The translations under genes and the position numbers were made by a program. Below the pieces are notes generated by a model. That model made no database searches. It worked only from the letters and a program-made list of their open reading frames with translations, and was not told the DNA's origin. Below, in pieces: positions 26,024-34,811 of a stretch of DNA of 64,000 nt; positions within the stretch are counted from its first letter, which is position 1, and the number at the start of each line of letters is the position of its first letter. The DNA is taken from assembly GCF_003289965.1 (NCBI RefSeq), contig NZ_QMBQ01000009.1, positions 1 through 64,000 of the forward strand. The letters run 5' to 3'. The DNA is from Mesorhizobium atlanticum (GTDB taxonomy: Bacteria; Pseudomonadota; Alphaproteobacteria; Rhizobiales; Rhizobiaceae).

Positions 26024-26264
26024 ACTGCTTCTTCCCTGGCGGCAAAGCCGGTTGGTAGCTATGAACGTCCGCATCCTGCAAAGGATGCATGCTCCATTCG
26101 AACCGAGTCGCCCCCTGCCGGCAAGACATCTTGCCCATAGGACAAGAGAGCTTGTCCATGGGACGCAGAGCCGCAGGAGTGGAAAAGTTCGAGGTGCACG
26201 TTCAGATCATTGAGAATGATGGAATGGTTGGCCGGGGTCGACAGAAGGCCGCCGTCTTTGTTTT

Positions 26265-26385
26265 TGCTTGCCTTTTTCTAACTTCGACAGCGCATTTGCA
26301 TCACAAACCGTATCGCAGCTTCCCGGTCAACGCTGCCCCGGCCCGAGCCGGGGCAGGCGCTATATAGTGACATCCTCATGCAATG
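26265..26385 (+). repeat. Diverged ~120-bp repeat element, copy A
   Basis: This segment aligns by eye with 38955-39080: TTTTTCTA..TTCGACAGCGCATTTGCATCACAA, then GTATCGCAGCTT, a GC-rich hairpin (GCCCCGGC..GCCGGGGC in this copy), GGCGCTATATAGTGACATC and CTCATG (blocks quoted from the alignment). The order of blocks is conserved, with about two thirds identity and a ~12-bp insertion in copy B. It lies in a gap (26024-26413) without a gene I can support. Confidence 0.5.
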
Positions 26386-26413
26386 TCGACTCGGGGCTCC
26401 GTTATCCGAAAGG

Positions 26414-26977
26414 CTACCTCCCAGAAGGTCGCGCTCGAAGGTTCTCAAATGCGTCTCGATCGAGCGCGAAGCGTTCGCAACGCTCCCCGTCGGAAGCGTC
26501 AATGAAGTTTTCTGTATGTTTGAAGCCGAACTTGGCCAATATCCGCAGCGATGCCAGATTGCGCACCACCGCCTCGGCCGTCACCTGTTCAAGCGCCAGA
26601 GTTTCAAAGGCGTAGCGAAGGACTTCGCACACCGCCTCGCTGCCCAGCCCGCGGCCCCAATGCGCACGCGCCAGCACAAATCCCAACGCGGCCACCTTGG
26701 CGTCAGTTGCGCTGAAGGACAGGGTTATCGTCCCGATCGCGTCGGATACTCCTGCTTGGTCCATGGACCATTGAATCGCCTCACCATCAGCGAACCGCCG
26801 ACGCGAGCGGGCGAACCATCGCGCACCTGCGCTCATGTCGTCGGGAACGGGATCGCCAGCAAGGGAGGCGGATTCGACATCCGTCGCGCGCGCAAACCAT
26901 GCTGGGATATCCCGTTCGCTCGGCGCCCGAAGCACGAGCCTGGGTGTCGTGAGCTTGGGAAATCGGACTGCTTCCAT
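26414..26977 (-). CDS. GNAT-family N-acetyltransferase (RimJ/RimL type)
   Basis: This 187-residue cytoplasmic acetyltransferase opens TPRLVLRAPSERDIPAWFAR and has the acetyl-CoA loop ARAHWGRGLGSEAVCEVLRY (about 105-124), followed by AEAVVRNLASLRILAKFGFK, all typical of the RimJ/RimL ribosomal-protein or small-molecule acetyltransferase group. The substrate cannot be told. It stands alone between two repeat-containing gaps. Confidence 0.85.
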   Translation of the reverse strand: MEAVRFPKLTTPRLVLRAPSERDIPAWFARATDVESASLAGDPVPDDMSAGARWFARSRRRFADGEAIQWSMDQAGVSDAIGTITLSFSATDAKVAALGFVLARAHWGRGLGSEAVCEVLRYAFETLALEQVTAEAVVRNLASLRILAKFGFKHTENFIDASDGERCERFALDRDAFENLRARPSGR

Positions 26978-27034
26978 GGAGAAGCATTGTCGACCCGAGG
27001 CGACGCTGATGCAACGGTGCCGGCAGGCCGCGTC

Positions 27035-27140
27035 CGCTAGAGCGTTTCACCGTTTCACAGAGACGGCGAAACGCTCTGTCTCTTTGTTTTGTCGCAATTT
27101 CCAGGCGGAAACCCGCTCACACTTTTCCTGAAATTGCTCG
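27035..27140. repeat. Mesorhizobial palindromic repeat
   Basis: An inverted repeat AGAGCGTTTC...GAAACGCTCT (about 27040-27078) is followed by CGCAATTTCCAGG...CCTGAAATTGCT. The second part is related to the palindrome just before folD (2793-2841), so both belong to one dispersed family. Confidence 0.65.
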
Positions 27141-27192
27141 AACCACCAAGGACGGCTGGTGGCCACTGGAGACCGAGGGCGCAACCGGAGGA

Positions 27193-28593
27193 TTATTTTG
27201 ACGTGAACGGTCCGGAAAGGTGATGTTTGCGCAGCAAGGTGGAGAGCCGGTTCGCTGCCTCGGCGAAGACTTCGCCTTCTGAAAAGAGCAGCGCCTCCCG
27301 TTCTTGCGCGGACGCAGCCAGGAGACGCTCCCAGAATCCGGCCACCACAGCGCCCGCACCGGCCAAGTCGGCGGCAACTGCCCGGTCCGCGGCGAGCGCC
27401 GCGAGGTGCCGAGGCGTAATGCCGCCGATGCCGGGAGGGACTTTCGCTCCCATATCAACGAAACCCGGAGGCAACGAGCCCTTCAGATTGGTGACGTGAC
27501 GCTCGGTGATGACCGCGTGGATCTGATCGACCGCCTGCTTGGCGCCGGCGACGCGAGAGGGATGATCGGTGTCGGCCGCGGCATGGGGGAGAAGTTCCAG
27601 GCGTTGGCCATAGGCCTCGACCAGTTTGAGATAGGGCAGCATCGGGCCTGATAGCGTGCCGCCGCCCTTGAACAGATCCGCATCGATCGCCGCATGGGAA
27701 ATGTGTCCTGACGCAAGAGCGCGCTCCAGCGCTGCAACGTCGACCAGCTCGCCGCGATCATAGTTGATAAGCACGGCGCCGTGGTTGAGGAGGGAAAGGA
27801 CTTCATCTCCGATCAGTCCGGCGTTGGCGTATCGTTGCGCGTCGGGATCGAAAGCACCCAACCCGAGGTGGACCGAAAGCGCGTCGGCGCCGCGCGCCGC
27901 GTCTTCCATGGTTGCGGCGTAGTCGAAGCCTTCCAGCTCGATCCATTTCTGGTGACGAGGCCGCGCATGGATAGCGACCCGCATGCCGAAGGCCTGGCCG
28001 AGCCTGGCGAATTCCCGGCCGATATTGCCATAGCCGATCACCGCCAACCTTTTGCCTTCGAGCTTTTCGGTCGGGTAGTGGCGCAGGTCCTTTCCCGTAT
28101 CGAACTGCCCGCCGGCGACCAGGGTGTTGAGCCTGTCCACCGGAAGATCCGGTCTGACTTTCAGCAGCGCCTTCATGGCCATTTGCGCGGTGGCGCGGCT
28201 ATTGATGCCAGGCGTATTCATCAAAGGCGCTTCGCCGCCTTCTCCGCTGCCTCCGCCCCAGGATGCCGACCCCATATTGCCGGTGCCGGCACCGATGCGC
28301 ACGCCGCCGAGGCGGAACCTGGTCTCGGCCGGAATGAAGGTCGCGGCGGCGATGACGGCGTCGTAGCGGCCGTCGCCGGCCTCGGCCAGCAATTCGTCGC
28401 GCGTGCTCAATTGCGGCTGGTAGAAGAAATGCCGCTTGCCGGGTTCAAGCGCGCCGGCCTTGGCGATGCCCGTCTGGTGGAACACGCCACCCTTGGCTTC
28501 GATGTAGGCCTTGACCTCGCTGTGGTCGGGATTGCCATCGGCCCCAAACCGGAGGCCGACAAAATCGCAGATCAGAATATTGGCTGATGTCAT
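27193..28593 (-). CDS. D-isomer-specific 2-hydroxyacid dehydrogenase-like oxidoreductase
   Basis: This 466-residue NAD(P)-dependent enzyme has the nucleotide-binding motif LAVIGYGNIGREFARLGQAFG (about 182-202, written here from the start of the Rossmann strand). The catalytic Arg block is LINYDRGELVDVAALERAL, and the His block is LELLPHAAADTDHPSR. It is longer than the usual ~320 residues. The N-terminal ~130 residues contain a Gly-rich insert (NMGSASWGGGSGEGGEA), and a C-terminal ~80-residue helical extension follows the His block. Substrate unknown. It stands alone and is not obviously cotranscribed with the PfpI-like gene. Confidence 0.85.
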   Translation of the reverse strand: MTSANILICDFVGLRFGADGNPDHSEVKAYIEAKGGVFHQTGIAKAGALEPGKRHFFYQPQLSTRDELLAEAGDGRYDAVIAAATFIPAETRFRLGGVRIGAGTGNMGSASWGGGSGEGGEAPLMNTPGINSRATAQMAMKALLKVRPDLPVDRLNTLVAGGQFDTGKDLRHYPTEKLEGKRLAVIGYGNIGREFARLGQAFGMRVAIHARPRHQKWIELEGFDYAATMEDAARGADALSVHLGLGAFDPDAQRYANAGLIGDEVLSLLNHGAVLINYDRGELVDVAALERALASGHISHAAIDADLFKGGGTLSGPMLPYLKLVEAYGQRLELLPHAAADTDHPSRVAGAKQAVDQIHAVITERHVTNLKGSLPPGFVDMGAKVPPGIGGITPRHLAALAADRAVAADLAGAGAVVAGFWERLLAASAQEREALLFSEGEVFAEAANRLSTLLRKHHLSGPFTSK

Positions 28594-28800
28594 GACGCGT
28601 CGTTTCCCTGCAGCTGTCTCCGCCTACTCCAATCCGTTATCCGATGGAGCGACGTGAAGCGGCATATCCGGGTCGCAAGCGAGAGATTTGCCGCAGGGAT
28701 TCAGAATCTGTCGGCCCTGAACGGCGACAGGTCGACTATCGGTTTAGTCGGCAGGAAAGGCCGGCCAGCCTCCAGGTTCGATGGTTCTCGGATTTCCCTG

Positions 28801-28828
28801 CTGTCGAAGAATGGCCACTCTTCGACAG
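28801..28828. repeat. 10-bp inverted repeat in a gene-free gap
   Basis: CTGTCGAAGA and TCTTCGACAG are separated by 8 bases, a perfect stem-loop. It sits in the 325-base gap 28594-28918, between the 2-hydroxyacid dehydrogenase 5' end and the DJ-1 gene 3' end. Without a T-run it may be a dispersed repeat or an operator. No gene is supported in this gap. Confidence 0.45.
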
Positions 28829-28918
28829 ATGAAAGATTGCAATCGTTGGGTACATGGAGAGGCGCTTTCCATCCAGAACCGGCCACCCGCTCCAAGTCTT
28901 TCTGCGTTCCGCCAGATC

Positions 28919-29512
28919 CTAGCCGTGCCGGATTTCCGTGCCGAGCACTTTCAGGCATTCCCGGATGAAGGCGGCGAGAGCCGTCCAGCCTTTGGCCGAA
29001 ACCATCGTGCCGTCGACATAAGCCTCAGTCGGAGACAGGTCGATATAGGTGCCGCCGGCGAGTGTCACTTCCGGTTCGCAGGCCGCCAGCGCACCTACCT
29101 TCTTGCCGCGTACGACGCCATCGACCGCAATCAGGATCTGCACGCCGTGGCAGATGGTGAAGATCGGTTTCTTCGTTTCGTGGAAATGGCGCACCATCGC
29201 CTGAATGCGCTTGTCGGTGCGGATATACTCCGGTCCCCGGCCGCCTGCGCAATAGACGGCGTCGTACTGGTCGAGCTGCTTCTCCGCGTCGGCGAACGTC
29301 TTGTTGATCAGGGCATAGTGGCCGAGCTTCTCGGTATAGGTCTGGTCGCCCTCGAAATCGTGCAGCGAGGTCTTGATCACGTCGCCCGCATTCTTGTCGG
29401 GGCAAACGACGTGAACGGTGTGACCGACGGCCTCCATCGCCTGCTGATAGACAAAGATTTCGTATTCCTCGGTGAACTCACCGGTCAGCATCAGTATCTT
29501 CTTGGCTGGCAT
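28919..29512 (-). CDS. DJ-1/PfpI family protein
   Basis: This 197-residue cytoplasmic protein has the DJ-1/PfpI fold. The nucleophile elbow is FTICHGVQILIAV (Cys near residue 119), preceded by YDAVYCAGGRGPEYIRTD. The N-terminus ILMLTGEFTEEYEIFVYQQA matches the class I amidotransferase-like strand-helix start. Members act as peptidases, glyoxalases, deglycases or hydratases, and the exact reaction here is not determined. It is transcribed leftward just after the GntR/FCD gene (15-bp gap), so it is probably in one operon with that regulator. Confidence 0.85.
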   Translation of the reverse strand: MPAKKILMLTGEFTEEYEIFVYQQAMEAVGHTVHVVCPDKNAGDVIKTSLHDFEGDQTYTEKLGHYALINKTFADAEKQLDQYDAVYCAGGRGPEYIRTDKRIQAMVRHFHETKKPIFTICHGVQILIAVDGVVRGKKVGALAACEPEVTLAGGTYIDLSPTEAYVDGTMVSAKGWTALAAFIRECLKVLGTEIRHG

Positions 29513-29527
29513 GACTTGTCCTTTCGG

Positions 29528-30226
29528 TTACTCGAAGGCGGGCAGGAGGCGGTCCCGCGAATTCTCAATGTGCACTTGCATCGCCTTTTCGGCGGCATGC
29601 GCGTCGCCGGCCGCGAAAGCAGCGAGGATCGCCTCGTGCTCATCCAGCGCTTCTTCGGTGACGCGCGAGTGATACATCAGGCGGAAGATGTGGAAGTGCG
29701 TATGCTGGTGGTTCAGCGTCTCGCGGATGAGCTCGTTCTGCGCGAACTCCATGATCTTGTCGTGGAAGATCGCGTCCTGCCGCGCGAAATTGGAATAGCG
29801 CAGGCGCTCGTCCTTCCCCACCCGCCGCGCCATCACGCCTGCCGCTTCCTGCAAGATCGCGAGGCGCTCTTCATCCAGCGTTGCCGTAGCCTTGGCGGCG
29901 GCAGCGGGCTCCAGCAAAAGGCGCAGTTCGTAAAGTTCATCGAACCGGCGCCTTGTGATCTGCGGGGCCGCGCGATAGCCGATCAAATGGGTCTTCACGA
30001 CCAGGCCCTCGCCTTCCAGCCGTCCGAGCGCTTCACGGATAGGCGTGTGCGAGACGTCGAATTCCCTGACGAGGTTATCGACGGTAATGCGCGATCCCGG
30101 CGGAATCTTCAGCGACATCAATTGCGCGAAGATTGCCTCGTAAACATCGCCCGCCAGGCTGTTGGCGCGCTGGATGCGACCGCTTGAGCGAGCTTCGGTT
30201 TCAACCGTCAGGTCGGGATTTTCCAT
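29528..30226 (-). CDS. GntR/FCD-family transcriptional regulator
   Basis: This 232-residue regulator has a winged-helix head (LAGDVYEAIFAQLMSLKIPP then VREFDVSHTPIREALGRLEG, residues about 25-75) and an FCD ligand-binding domain (about 90-225; FARQDAIFHDKIMEFAQNEL, LDEHEAILAAFAAGD). It is divergent from the iron-ADH/ALDH/hydrolase operon. A 14-bp perfect palindrome in the shared promoter region is its likely operator. Probably a metabolite-responsive repressor of that operon and of its own gene plus the PfpI-like gene. Confidence 0.88.
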   Translation of the reverse strand: MENPDLTVETEARSSGRIQRANSLAGDVYEAIFAQLMSLKIPPGSRITVDNLVREFDVSHTPIREALGRLEGEGLVVKTHLIGYRAAPQITRRRFDELYELRLLLEPAAAAKATATLDEERLAILQEAAGVMARRVGKDERLRYSNFARQDAIFHDKIMEFAQNELIRETLNHQHTHFHIFRLMYHSRVTEEALDEHEAILAAFAAGDAHAAEKAMQVHIENSRDRLLPAFE

Positions 30227-30277
30227 CGGTTACCTCTTGACAGGAGCAAGCCCTAACATGATGCTCCGGTCAATTCA

Positions 30278-30291
30278 ATAGGATATCCTAT
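30278..30291. promoter_or_regulatory. Candidate operator of the GntR/FCD regulator
   Basis: ATAGGATATCCTAT is a perfect 14-bp palindrome in the divergent promoter region, 52 bases before the regulator start. Fifteen bases further right a half-like copy, ATAGAGGATACG, follows. GntR/FCD proteins bind short palindromes of this size, and position and symmetry support the call. No binding is shown. Confidence 0.6.
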
Positions 30292-30450
30292 ACGATTTTA
30301 TAGAGGATACGAACGGATGGGGCTAGGAACCGTATCGCCGCGCTCAACGACGCGGGCAAGAAGCCGACAAAGCGACGGCCTGCGGACTGAAGGCCGCCCT
30401 GCCGATGAACACGAGGCTTTCCATCAGTCTCTCTCGAAAGATCTCGGTCC

Positions 30451-31677
30451 ATGACCCTTTTTGCAGCCGCGCGCCTGCCGCGCGAAATTCTCTTCGGCAA
30501 AGGCCAGCGCCATGCGCTGCCCGCCATTGCCGGGCGATATGGCCGGCGCGCATTCATGTGCACCGATGAACGGCTCGCCAGCACACCCGAGTTCATCGAG
30601 ATGCTCGATGGGCTGAAGGCTGCCCGGATCGACACGCTCGTCTACGACCGCACCTTGCCGGATGTGCCGCGCGACAGCGTCGGCGCCTGTATCGCGGCGG
30701 CGAAGGGGTTCAGGCCGGACATGGTGATCGGCGTTGGGGGTGGCAGTTGCCTCGACATGGCCAAATGCGCCGGGCTGCTCATCAGCCATGGCGGCAAGCT
30801 CCAGGACTATTATGGTGAGTTCAAGGTGCCAGGCCCTGCCCTTCCCCTTATCGCAGTGCCGACCACGGCCGGCACGGGCTCAGAAGTCACTCCCGTCGCG
30901 GTAATCTCCGACCCGGAGCGGACGCTGAAGGTCGGCATCTCCAGCCCGCATCTCATCGCCGCGGTTGCGCTGTGCGACCCGGACCTGACGGCGAGTTGTC
31001 CCCCATCACTGACCGCCATCGCCGGCGCCGACGCGCTGACGCATGCGATCGAAGCCTTCACCGCGGCAAGACGCGGCGCAGATGCCGATCTGGCGCAACG
31101 CCATGTCTTCGTCGGCAAGAGCGCCCTGACCGATCATTTCGCCCTTCTGGCGATCAGGCTCCTGGGCCGCAGCCTCGAAGCCGCTTATCGCGACGGATCG
31201 AACGAGAGCGCGCGCGCCGATGTCATGATGGGAGCGTTGGCCGCCGGCTGTGCCTTCGGCACGGCGGGAACCGCCGCCGCTCACGCGGTGCAGTATCCGG
31301 TCGGCGCGCTCACCCACACGCCGCATGGCCTGGGCGTCGCGACGATGCTTCCTTATGTGATGCGCTACAACCTGCCGGCGGCAGCCGCGGAGATCGCGGA
31401 AATCGGCATTGCGCTTGGCCTGCCCCACCAGGACGGCAACGCAGGTCAGCTGGCCGACGCCACGATCACGGAAGTCGCGCGATTGTTCGATGCGATCGGC
31501 ATCACGCGAACGCTGGCTGACCTCGACCTTCCCGAGGACAAGATCGACTGGACCGCGGAACAGGCGCTCAGCATCGACCGGCTGATCAAGAACAATCCGC
31601 GCCCCTTCGACCTGCCTGCGATGCAGCGCCTGGTCAGGGCTGCTTATAGCGGCGACATGTCGGCCGCGACGATGTGA
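30451..31677 (+). CDS. Iron-containing alcohol dehydrogenase
   Basis: This 408-residue NAD(P)-dependent dehydrogenase of the Fe-ADH family has the cofactor motif VIGVGGGSCLDMAK (about 91-104) and AVPTTAGTGSEVTPVAVI (about 132-149). The metal-ligand region is GADALTHAIEAF, and further His ligands lie in AHAVQYPVGALTHTPHG. Length is usual. It starts the rightward operon with an aldehyde dehydrogenase and an alpha/beta hydrolase, under the divergent GntR/FCD regulator. By context it feeds an alcohol or hydroxy-acid to the ALDH (4-hydroxybutyrate dehydrogenase-like is possible). Substrate unproven. Confidence 0.9.
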   Translation: MTLFAAARLPREILFGKGQRHALPAIAGRYGRRAFMCTDERLASTPEFIEMLDGLKAARIDTLVYDRTLPDVPRDSVGACIAAAKGFRPDMVIGVGGGSCLDMAKCAGLLISHGGKLQDYYGEFKVPGPALPLIAVPTTAGTGSEVTPVAVISDPERTLKVGISSPHLIAAVALCDPDLTASCPPSLTAIAGADALTHAIEAFTAARRGADADLAQRHVFVGKSALTDHFALLAIRLLGRSLEAAYRDGSNESARADVMMGALAAGCAFGTAGTAAAHAVQYPVGALTHTPHGLGVATMLPYVMRYNLPAAAAEIAEIGIALGLPHQDGNAGQLADATITEVARLFDAIGITRTLADLDLPEDKIDWTAEQALSIDRLIKNNPRPFDLPAMQRLVRAAYSGDMSAATM

Positions 31678-31695
31678 GGGAGGGGCCCGATTCCA

Positions 31696-33183
31696 ATGAA
31701 CATTTCGATAGACCTATTCGACCAGGACACCGACATGTCTGAGTATGCCGCGTTTTCGCATGGACTCTACATTGGCGGCAAATGGCGCCCCGCATCCGAC
31801 GGCCGTGTCATCGAAGTGGTCGACCCATCGACCGAAGCTGTAATCGCCGCGGTCCCGGACGCAACGCTCGCCGACGCCGCGGCGGCGGTCGAGGCGGCGG
31901 CACAGGCAGCGGCCCGCTGGCGCGAGACCCCGCCGCGCAAGCGCTCTGAGATCCTGAGGCGCTGCTTTGAGCTGATGACCGAACGCGCCGAGACCTTGGC
32001 CGTATTGATCTCCCTGGAGAACGGCAAGGCCCTGCGCGACGCGCGCGGCGAAGTCGCCTACGCGGCCGAGTTCTTCCGCTGGAATGCCGAGGAAGCGGTT
32101 CGCATCAGCGGCGAGTTCGGCCTAGCGCCGTCCGGCGCGAACCGGATCGTGGTCGACTACCAGCCCATCGGCATTTGCGTGCTGATAACGCCGTGGAATT
32201 TCCCGGCGGCGATGGCCACGCGCAAGATCGCGCCGGCGCTTGCCGCCGGCTGTGCCGTCATCCTGAAGCCAGCCAGCGAGACGCCGCTGACAGCCTACGC
32301 GCTCGCCGCCCTGTACGAGGAGGCCGGCGTGCCGCCGGGCGTCGTCAACGTCATCACCACTTCGAATCCGGGACCGGTGACTGCGGCCATGCTGGCCGAC
32401 GCGCGCGTGCGGAAGCTGTCCTTCACCGGCTCGACCGGCGTCGGCCGCGCGCTTCTTGCCGAGGCGGCGAAGCACGTCATCTCCTGCTCGATGGAACTTG
32501 GCGGCAACGCGCCGTTCATCGTGCTCGACGATGCCGATCTCGAGGCGGCGCTCGACGGCGCGATGATCGCCAAGATGCGCAATGCCGGCGAGGCCTGCAC
32601 GGCGGCCAACAGGCTCTACGTCCAGGCGGGCATCCATGATGCCTTCGCCGAAGGCCTGCGCAAACGCATGGCGGCGCTTGCCATCGGCCCGGGCACGGAC
32701 CCGGAAACCGAATGCGGGCCGATGATCACCAGAAAGGCCGTCGACAAGATCGATCGGTTGGTCCAGGACGCGGTCGCGCGCGGCGCGAAGGTTCTGTGCG
32801 GCGGCGCGATCGCCGAGGGCCGAGGATTTTTCTATCCGCCCACGGTGCTGAGCGACGTGCCGGCCGACGCCGCCATGGCTCACGAGGAGATATTCGGCCC
32901 CGTGGCGCCAATCAGCCGCTTCGAGGACGAGGCGGAGGTCATCGCCAAGGCGAACGACACCGAGTACGGCCTTGCGGCCTATATCTACACGCGCGATCTT
33001 GCCAAAGGCATGCGCATGGCGTCGAAGATCGAGTCCGGCATGATTGCGCTCAATCGCGGCCTGATGTCGGACCCTGCCGCGCCCTTCGGCGGCGTCAAGC
33101 AGAGCGGGCTTGGGCGCGAAGGCGGGCAGAAGCACGGCATCGCCGAGTTCATGGAGGCGAAATACATCGCCGTGACGATCTGA
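31696..33183 (+). CDS. Aldehyde dehydrogenase (succinate-semialdehyde dehydrogenase-like)
   Basis: This 495-residue NAD(P)-dependent aldehyde dehydrogenase shows all catalytic blocks: the N-site ITPWNFPAAMATRKIAPALA, the FTGSTGVGRAL cofactor loop, the general base Glu in SMELGGNAPF, the nucleophile Cys in NAGEACTAANRLYV, and EEIFGPVAPI. The overall pattern is of the SSADH (GabD) subgroup. An in-frame ATG 13 codons later (MSEYAAF, 31735) is an alternative start, but the AGGGAGGGG site favours the first. It is 18 bp after the Fe-ADH gene, and its stop overlaps the hydrolase start as TGATG. Confidence 0.92.
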   Translation: MNISIDLFDQDTDMSEYAAFSHGLYIGGKWRPASDGRVIEVVDPSTEAVIAAVPDATLADAAAAVEAAAQAAARWRETPPRKRSEILRRCFELMTERAETLAVLISLENGKALRDARGEVAYAAEFFRWNAEEAVRISGEFGLAPSGANRIVVDYQPIGICVLITPWNFPAAMATRKIAPALAAGCAVILKPASETPLTAYALAALYEEAGVPPGVVNVITTSNPGPVTAAMLADARVRKLSFTGSTGVGRALLAEAAKHVISCSMELGGNAPFIVLDDADLEAALDGAMIAKMRNAGEACTAANRLYVQAGIHDAFAEGLRKRMAALAIGPGTDPETECGPMITRKAVDKIDRLVQDAVARGAKVLCGGAIAEGRGFFYPPTVLSDVPADAAMAHEEIFGPVAPISRFEDEAEVIAKANDTEYGLAAYIYTRDLAKGMRMASKIESGMIALNRGLMSDPAAPFGGVKQSGLGREGGQKHGIAEFMEAKYIAVTI

Positions 33184-34007
33184 TGAGACAGATGGCGAAA
33201 GATCCATTCCGCATTCGCGACCATGTCCCCGAGTTCGACGACATCGTCGCCGAAATCGTCCGCCGCAGCGCCGAGACCAGGGCAAAAGTTCCGATGGCCG
33301 CCGACGTGCCCTACGGACCCGACGGCACGGAAACTGTCGACTTGTTCTTCCCGCAGGGCGAACGCGACCGCCTGCCGGTGCACATGTTCATTCATGGCGG
33401 CTACTGGCGCATGTTCTCCAAGCGTGACTATTCCTACCTAGCAGACACCGTCACCAACGCCGGGGCGATTGCCGTCATCGTCGACTACGCATTGATGCCG
33501 AGCGTGAGAATGGCGACGATCGTCGATCAAATACGCCGCGCGAGGCAATGGATACATGACCACATCGCAAGCTATGGCGGCGATCCCGGCCAGCTGACGG
33601 TAAGCGGCCATTCCGCCGGGGCGCATCTCGCGACGATGCTCTTTGACGGCAATACCCGGCCTTCAGGCATCAAAGGCGCGCTCCTGCTCGGCGGCATCTA
33701 CGACCTAAGACCGTTGCAGGAGTCGTTTCTCGCAGCCGAGATCGCGATCACCGACCAAGAGGTTGAGCGGTTCTCGCCGGTCGATCACAGCTTCGATCCG
33801 GGCGTGGCGGTCGCGGTATCCGTCGGCGCCGAGGAAACGCCGCCTTTCCACAGTCAGGCCGCCGCTTTCGCAGAGAATCTCGAACGGCAAGGGCTGGTCG
33901 TTTCACGCACGAGCCTCGCCGGGGCCAACCATATGAGCAGCGTCCGCGACCTTGGCATCGCCGGCACCGGGGCCGCATCATCCCTCGCTCGCCTGCTGGA
34001 TATTTGA
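33183..34007 (+). CDS. Alpha/beta hydrolase, arylformamidase/esterase-like
   Basis: This 274-residue cytoplasmic hydrolase has the oxyanion motif MFIHGGYWRMFSKRDYS (about 69-85) and the nucleophile elbow VSGHSAGAHLATML (Ser near 140), as in the arylformamidase/HSL-type esterases. A late His in ANHMSSVRDLG (about 251) would complete the triad. The start overlaps the ALDH stop (TGATG), so it is translationally coupled and the third gene of the operon. It probably frees the acid or alcohol that the dehydrogenases oxidise. The exact ester or amide is unknown. Confidence 0.85.
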   Translation: MRQMAKDPFRIRDHVPEFDDIVAEIVRRSAETRAKVPMAADVPYGPDGTETVDLFFPQGERDRLPVHMFIHGGYWRMFSKRDYSYLADTVTNAGAIAVIVDYALMPSVRMATIVDQIRRARQWIHDHIASYGGDPGQLTVSGHSAGAHLATMLFDGNTRPSGIKGALLLGGIYDLRPLQESFLAAEIAITDQEVERFSPVDHSFDPGVAVAVSVGAEETPPFHSQAAAFAENLERQGLVVSRTSLAGANHMSSVRDLGIAGTGAASSLARLLDI

Positions 34008-34189
34008 GGCGGAGCGGGCTTACTGATGCCGCTCGGATCTCGTTCGGCGAACCGAATGTAGCAGGCGTGCCGACGCCGCCGGAATAAACGCTTGCAGAGG
34101 TGCCACTGCGAGAAACTACTGATACCGGGAACGTGGATTAGTTCCTCGCAGAAGCCGATATGGATGGCTATCCATACCGCAATGTGACT

Positions 34190-34678
34190 TCACGCACCCG
34201 GCACGATCCCAACATTAGGCCCTCGCAATCGATCGAGCAGGCCGCGCGGACCGGGTCGGGGAGGCTTCAGGCTGTCGGCTTCGCCATTGGCGTGCATGAG
34301 CAGGTCGCCACGAATAAATCCGTCGTCGAAATGTCCCTGCACGGTCAAGGTTTCACCGACCACGACGAGTTTGCCATCGTCGCCACGCGGCCCTGTCTCG
34401 ACCAAGGCTCGACCAGTGTTGTCCTCTATGATGAATTTGTTGCCAAAGACCTCAGCGACCTTCCCCTTCACCGAGACCTCGCTGTATGGGGCAAGCGAAG
34501 AGATAGTGGCCGGCTGGATCAGGACAATGTCCGATGGGGGAGCGGCGAGAAGTGCAGCCCCGGCCCCCGCCACAAGGCCAAGCGCAACAAGCCCGGCACC
34601 GAATAGGCTTGTCAGGTAGGGGGTACGTTTTTCGGCAACCGTTGAAGAGCCGGTTTCGTTCTCAGAAGCGTTTGACAT
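34190..34678 (-). CDS. Membrane-anchored OB-fold-like protein, unknown
   Basis: This 162-residue protein has an N-terminal membrane segment (about 23-47, LTSLFGAGLVALGLVAGAGA). The exported domain reads SEVSVKGKVAEVFGNKFIIE then VVGETLTVQGHFDDG, a strand pattern like OB-fold periplasmic proteins. No Cys or heme motif is seen. The start MSNASEN fits AAAGGATGAGGAAT better than the ATG three codons earlier. It is divergent from the response-regulator gene, as expected for a target or partner of that two-component system. Family not recognised with certainty. Confidence 0.7.
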   Translation of the reverse strand: MSNASENETGSSTVAEKRTPYLTSLFGAGLVALGLVAGAGAALLAAPPSDIVLIQPATISSLAPYSEVSVKGKVAEVFGNKFIIEDNTGRALVETGPRGDDGKLVVVGETLTVQGHFDDGFIRGDLLMHANGEADSLKPPRPGPRGLLDRLRGPNVGIVPGA

Positions 34679-34811
34679 ATTCCTCATCCTTTCTGGTTGG
34701 GATGGGAATGGTTGTAGAGCAGTGCTTGAAACCCGGCCTGAACCGCGCCGTTCAGGTCCAGTTAAGGCGGCGAGCCTACCAGCCAGGGATCAGAGAACGA
34801 GGCTTGGTTGG

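Noticed and set aside
28654..28968. 104-codon plus-strand frame ending in the DJ-1 gene
   Set aside because: Resembles spurious translations of dispersed mesorhizobial intergenic sequence; no ribosome site and overlap with a firm gene.
28781..30187. 468-codon plus-strand open frame
   Set aside because: Antisense to the DJ-1/PfpI and GntR/FCD genes, which are well supported.
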